From positions 434,001 to 498,000 of the forward strand of contig NZ_JAGSYH010000003.1 in the NCBI RefSeq assembly GCF_025685685.1: a stretch of DNA of 64,000 nt. Direction: 5' to 3'. The first letter of the stretch is position 1; every line of letters starts with the position of its first letter. Below the pieces are notes generated by a model that ran no database searches, had not been told where the DNA came from, and was given only the letters and a program-made list of their open reading frames with translations. The position numbers were made by a program, and so were the translations under genes. This document shows positions 61,465 through 64,000 of the stretch, piece by piece. This DNA comes from Acidicapsa dinghuensis. GTDB lineage: Bacteria > Acidobacteriota > Terriglobia > Terriglobales > Acidobacteriaceae.

Positions 61465-62805
61465 CTACTGCTTGATCACCGTTCCATCCCGCTTACGAAT
61501 CTCGCCCCATCCACCATTCAGATGGTTCGGGCCGTCCGTGAATGGATACTTTGCCGCGAGTTTCTCGTCAATCTCGATTCCCCACCCCGGCCTCTCGTTC
61601 ACCCAGAAATAGCCATCCTTCATCTCTGGACACCCTTTGAAGACTTCCTGTGTCGCGGCGTTGAAGGGCGTGTATTCCTGGATGCCGAAGTTATAGCTCA
61701 CAATATCCAGAGTTACGTTTGCCATGTGTCCCACCGGCGAAACATCCCCCGGTCCGTGCCACGCCGTCTTCACACCATACTGCTCAGCCAGGATCGCGAT
61801 CTTTCGGGCAGGTGAAAATCCGCCAACCTGCGACACATGGCAGCGGATATAGTCGATCAGCCTCTGCTCGATAAGCGGTTGCCATTCATGAGGATTGTTG
61901 AAGAGCTCTCCCATCGCGATGGGAGTAGCGCATTGCGCGCGTATCTGGCGGAAGTAGTCGTTGTCTTCAGGCGAAAGCGGGTCTTCGAGGAAAAACATCC
62001 TGAATTTTTCCGCCTCTTTGCAAAACTGCACCGCCTCGTTCGGAGCCAGGCGTTCATGCATGTCGTGCAACAGCTCGACTTCTTCACCAAGCTCCGTTCT
62101 GCAAATCTCTAGCAGCTTAAGCGCGCGGCGCATTTGATACGCCGGCTCGAACAAAGGTTTGTCGTGAAGCGCCTTCAACGGAGCAGTGTTCGTGTGCGCC
62201 GAGCCATAGCCTGCCATCCCCGGCAGCCCGACCTGCACGCGGATGTTGCGGAAGCCCTGAGCCATCAGTTTTTTCGCGGAAGCTACCACATCTTCAAATT
62301 CAGGTCCGTCTGCGTGAGCGTAGCAGTCCACCGCCTCCCGGCACTTGCCTCCAGCCAACTGATACACCGGCATCCCTCCCTGCCGCCCCTTGATGTCCCA
62401 TAGAGCCTGATCTATTCCGCTCAGCGCATTGTTAAGCACCGGACCATTCTTCCAGTATGAGCTGTCATAGCAACTCTGCCAGATATCTTCGATCCGGTCG
62501 GTCGTCTTGCCCAGCAGAAACGGCTTCAGATAGCGTTCCACGGCTGGTTTCACCAGGTCAGCTCGCTGCGTAAAAGTCGCGCAGCCATAGCCGTACAGCC
62601 CATCCTGATCGGTCGTGATTTTTACTACAGTCAACCGCGCGCCAGCGGGTGCACACTCAATGACGCTAATGTCTTTGATACGAGGCGATGCCATGCCCCG
62701 CGTTGCTTGCGCCAACTGCTCCTGCGCTCGAACAGCAGGCGCCGCCATGCCCAGCAAACCAAGGCCGCCCATGGACTTCAATAGATCACGCCGATACATT
62801 GACAT
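61465..62805 (-). CDS. ManD/RspA-like enolase-superfamily dehydratase with Tat-type signal
   Basis: The 446-residue protein begins with a twin-arginine signal (MSMYRRDLLKSMGGLGLLGMA). The mature part is an enolase-superfamily enzyme with an alpha+beta cap and a TIM barrel. Probable metal ligands are Asp in LLHDMHERL, Glu in FFLEDPLSPEDN and Glu in PIAMGELFNN. His in TAWHGPGDVSPVGH and in DMHE could act as acid/base. The pattern is that of the D-mannonate dehydratase (ManD)/RspA group, which makes 2-keto-3-deoxygluconate from sugar acids. That product would feed the kinase-aldolase operon at 24765-26890. Activity on mannonate is not proven by sequence. The DUF362 gene lies downstream. Confidence 0.84.
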   Translation of the reverse strand: MSMYRRDLLKSMGGLGLLGMAAPAVRAQEQLAQATRGMASPRIKDISVIECAPAGARLTVVKITTDQDGLYGYGCATFTQRADLVKPAVERYLKPFLLGKTTDRIEDIWQSCYDSSYWKNGPVLNNALSGIDQALWDIKGRQGGMPVYQLAGGKCREAVDCYAHADGPEFEDVVASAKKLMAQGFRNIRVQVGLPGMAGYGSAHTNTAPLKALHDKPLFEPAYQMRRALKLLEICRTELGEEVELLHDMHERLAPNEAVQFCKEAEKFRMFFLEDPLSPEDNDYFRQIRAQCATPIAMGELFNNPHEWQPLIEQRLIDYIRCHVSQVGGFSPARKIAILAEQYGVKTAWHGPGDVSPVGHMANVTLDIVSYNFGIQEYTPFNAATQEVFKGCPEMKDGYFWVNERPGWGIEIDEKLAAKYPFTDGPNHLNGGWGEIRKRDGTVIKQ

Positions 62806-63121
62806 AGAGCTGCTCCTATATGAACTGCGAATGCCTGAGAAGAATACCTGAAGACACTAGGCGTTCGATTAAGGCCCTGGGCGAGACGATCCTGTGGCTC
62901 CGCGTGTAAGCTCTCACAGCACAACCAGGCGCAGCACTAGACGCAATGAAAATTGCTCATCGCGCTTCGCTTCAGACTGCATGAACCGGCCCTGACATGA
63001 ACCGGTCAGGCCAACCGTGGAAACCGACCGATATGTAAAGGCAATTGCGGATGGGGTGTTGAAGGAGGCTCAATTCCTTCTGGATTGCAGCTCGTTTGCG
63101 AGTTCATCTGGAGCGGATAAC
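62806..63121. other. Intergenic region with short repeats
   Basis: No gene in about 316 bp. CATGAACCGG occurs twice 16 bp apart (62980 and 62996), and CCTGAC pairs with GTCAGG across the second copy (62991-63010), a small hairpin downstream of the GH27 gene but with no T-run. Confidence 0.35.
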
Positions 63122-64000
63122 TCATTGCCAGACGCGAAGCAGGACAACTCCGCCCTTGGGCGGAATAACCGTGTATGAGTCATGAAGCAAGCCGAGGTCT
63201 CTGTGTGCCCAGAGATCACGCGCATGAACGGAACTGCTGAATCCAATGTCCTTGAAGCGCAGCGTGATTGGCTGGGGAACGTCATCGGTAACAAAGTTGA
63301 ACAACGCAACAGCCTTTGATCCATCAGCAAGCGGTTTGATCCAGACCTGGAGCGGCGCGAGACGTGAGCCCTGGGTGCCCAGTCTGTCCTGATCAACGGC
63401 AATCACCTCCCGGTTCATCAGGATCGATTTGGTGGTATCGTCCATCTTGCTCAGGTCGTTTCCTGCCAGAAGAGGCGCGGCAAGAATGGCCCAGAGGCTC
63501 ATCTGCGTACGGTACTCGTCCGAAGTCATGTGTCCGTTGCCGATTTCGAGCATATCGGGATCGTTCCAATGGCCAGGACCCGCGTATCGTTCGAGTCCGG
63601 CTTGCGAGAAGCCGATCAGAGCCATGCTGCGGAAGCTATCGCTGATGTCGTCTGTGGTGCGCCAGAGGTTTCCACCAACCTCAGCTCCCCACTCCCACAC
63701 CGAGTCTGAACCGTATTGGCAGATGCTGTAGACGATGGGCCGGCCGGTTTTGACGAGCGCCTCGTGCATCTTGAGGTAGGCTTCGCGCATAATCGCGTTT
63801 GCCTTGTTCCAATCGGGCTGTGGTTTTTGACTGCGCATGACACTGCGAAGTCCGCAGAGATCGTACTTGAGAAAGTCAACACCCCATTCTGCGTAGGTCT
63901 GCGCGTCCTGCTCTTCGTGGCCGTAGCTTCCTTCAAATCCGGCGCAGGTTTTGGGCCCGGGTGAGGAATAGATGCCGAACTTCAATCCTTTGGAGTGGAC
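63122..64000 (-). CDS. Alpha-galactosidase, GH27, second copy (5' part beyond window)
   Basis: The frame is open to the window edge, so the N-terminus and start are outside. The visible 292 residues align with the first GH27 of this window: HSKGLKFGIYSSPGPKTC, FLKYDLCG (nucleophile Asp), RTTDDISDS (acid/base region, where the first copy has DDIDDS) and GHWNDPDMLEIGNG. The C-terminal beta domain is shorter and ends VVLLRVWQ. A second, diverged copy suggests related but different galactoside substrates. The Asp-to-Ser change next to the acid/base motif is worth noting. Confidence 0.9.
   Translation of the reverse strand, partial: VHSKGLKFGIYSSPGPKTCAGFEGSYGHEEQDAQTYAEWGVDFLKYDLCGLRSVMRSQKPQPDWNKANAIMREAYLKMHEALVKTGRPIVYSICQYGSDSVWEWGAEVGGNLWRTTDDISDSFRSMALIGFSQAGLERYAGPGHWNDPDMLEIGNGHMTSDEYRTQMSLWAILAAPLLAGNDLSKMDDTTKSILMNREVIAVDQDRLGTQGSRLAPLQVWIKPLADGSKAVALFNFVTDDVPQPITLRFKDIGFSSSVHARDLWAHRDLGLLHDSYTVIPPKGGVVLLRVWQ

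Overview
The window looks like a chromosomal segment of a soil Acidobacteriota, probably class Terriglobia (the Terriglobus, Granulicella and Edaphobacter group). This is inferred from gene content: a long permease of the 'acidobacterial duplicated orphan permease' type, a VWFA-related acidobacterial protein, large Oar-like TonB-dependent receptors with an N-terminal carboxypeptidase-regulatory-like domain, a class II (B12-dependent) ribonucleotide reductase, and many Tat-signal carbohydrate enzymes. No rRNA, tRNA, CRISPR array, prophage or complete insertion sequence was seen.

Layout. 1-7166: end of pmbA/tldE, a half-length UvrC-like nuclease, a GH27 alpha-galactosidase under a LacI-type operator, a Tat-exported DUF2264 protein, rpe, and a BamD-like protein with a long tail. 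7191-14000: terminator, single-domain response regulator, Crp/Fnr regulator, PEP carboxylase, and the duplicated permease. 14215-17157: a minus-strand group of two Tat-exported sugar enzymes (Gfo/Idh/MocA and a TIM-barrel epimerase) and a sugar O-acetyltransferase. 17233-20617: ABC-F ATPase, a secreted protein of unknown function, and an Hsp15-like S4 protein. 21050-27922: a TonB-dependent receptor followed by a plus-strand sugar-acid operon (SDR, PfkB/KDG kinase, KDPG aldolase, Zn-dehydrogenase) with an orphan Imm27-like immunity gene in the middle. 27973-33240: an exostosin-like glycosyltransferase in AT-richer DNA, a MITE-like fold-back element, then nrdJ with its terminator and a promoter carrying an NrdR-like palindrome. 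33616-44669: pentapeptide-repeat membrane protein, a 1192-residue TonB receptor, a four-PAS histidine kinase, a Tat aldo/keto reductase and an alkaline-phosphatase-type phosphoesterase. 45000-51170: alpha-carbonic anhydrase, DinB-like protein, metK, RodZ-like protein, FtsX-like permease and radical SAM/SPASM protein. 51431-56304: an ECF sigma factor operon with a likely anti-sigma factor and a secreted protein, then a 974-residue VWFA-related protein. 56652-60023: a BlaI-type repressor and M56 (BlaR1-like) peptidase with flanking operators. 60158-64000: DUF362 protein, ManD/RspA-like enolase-superfamily enzyme, and the cut 3' part of a second GH27 alpha-galactosidase.

The common theme is plant or microbial polysaccharide use: outer-membrane receptors, alpha-galactosidases, exported sugar enzymes, and the 2-keto-3-deoxygluconate route to pyruvate. 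The most unusual system is the BlaI/M56 pair. Two near-identical 20-bp direct repeats bracket a consensus promoter exactly five helical turns apart. The peptidase ends in eleven regular 34-residue repeats built around an SSDGD(K/H) motif, replacing the penicillin-binding sensor of classical BlaR1.
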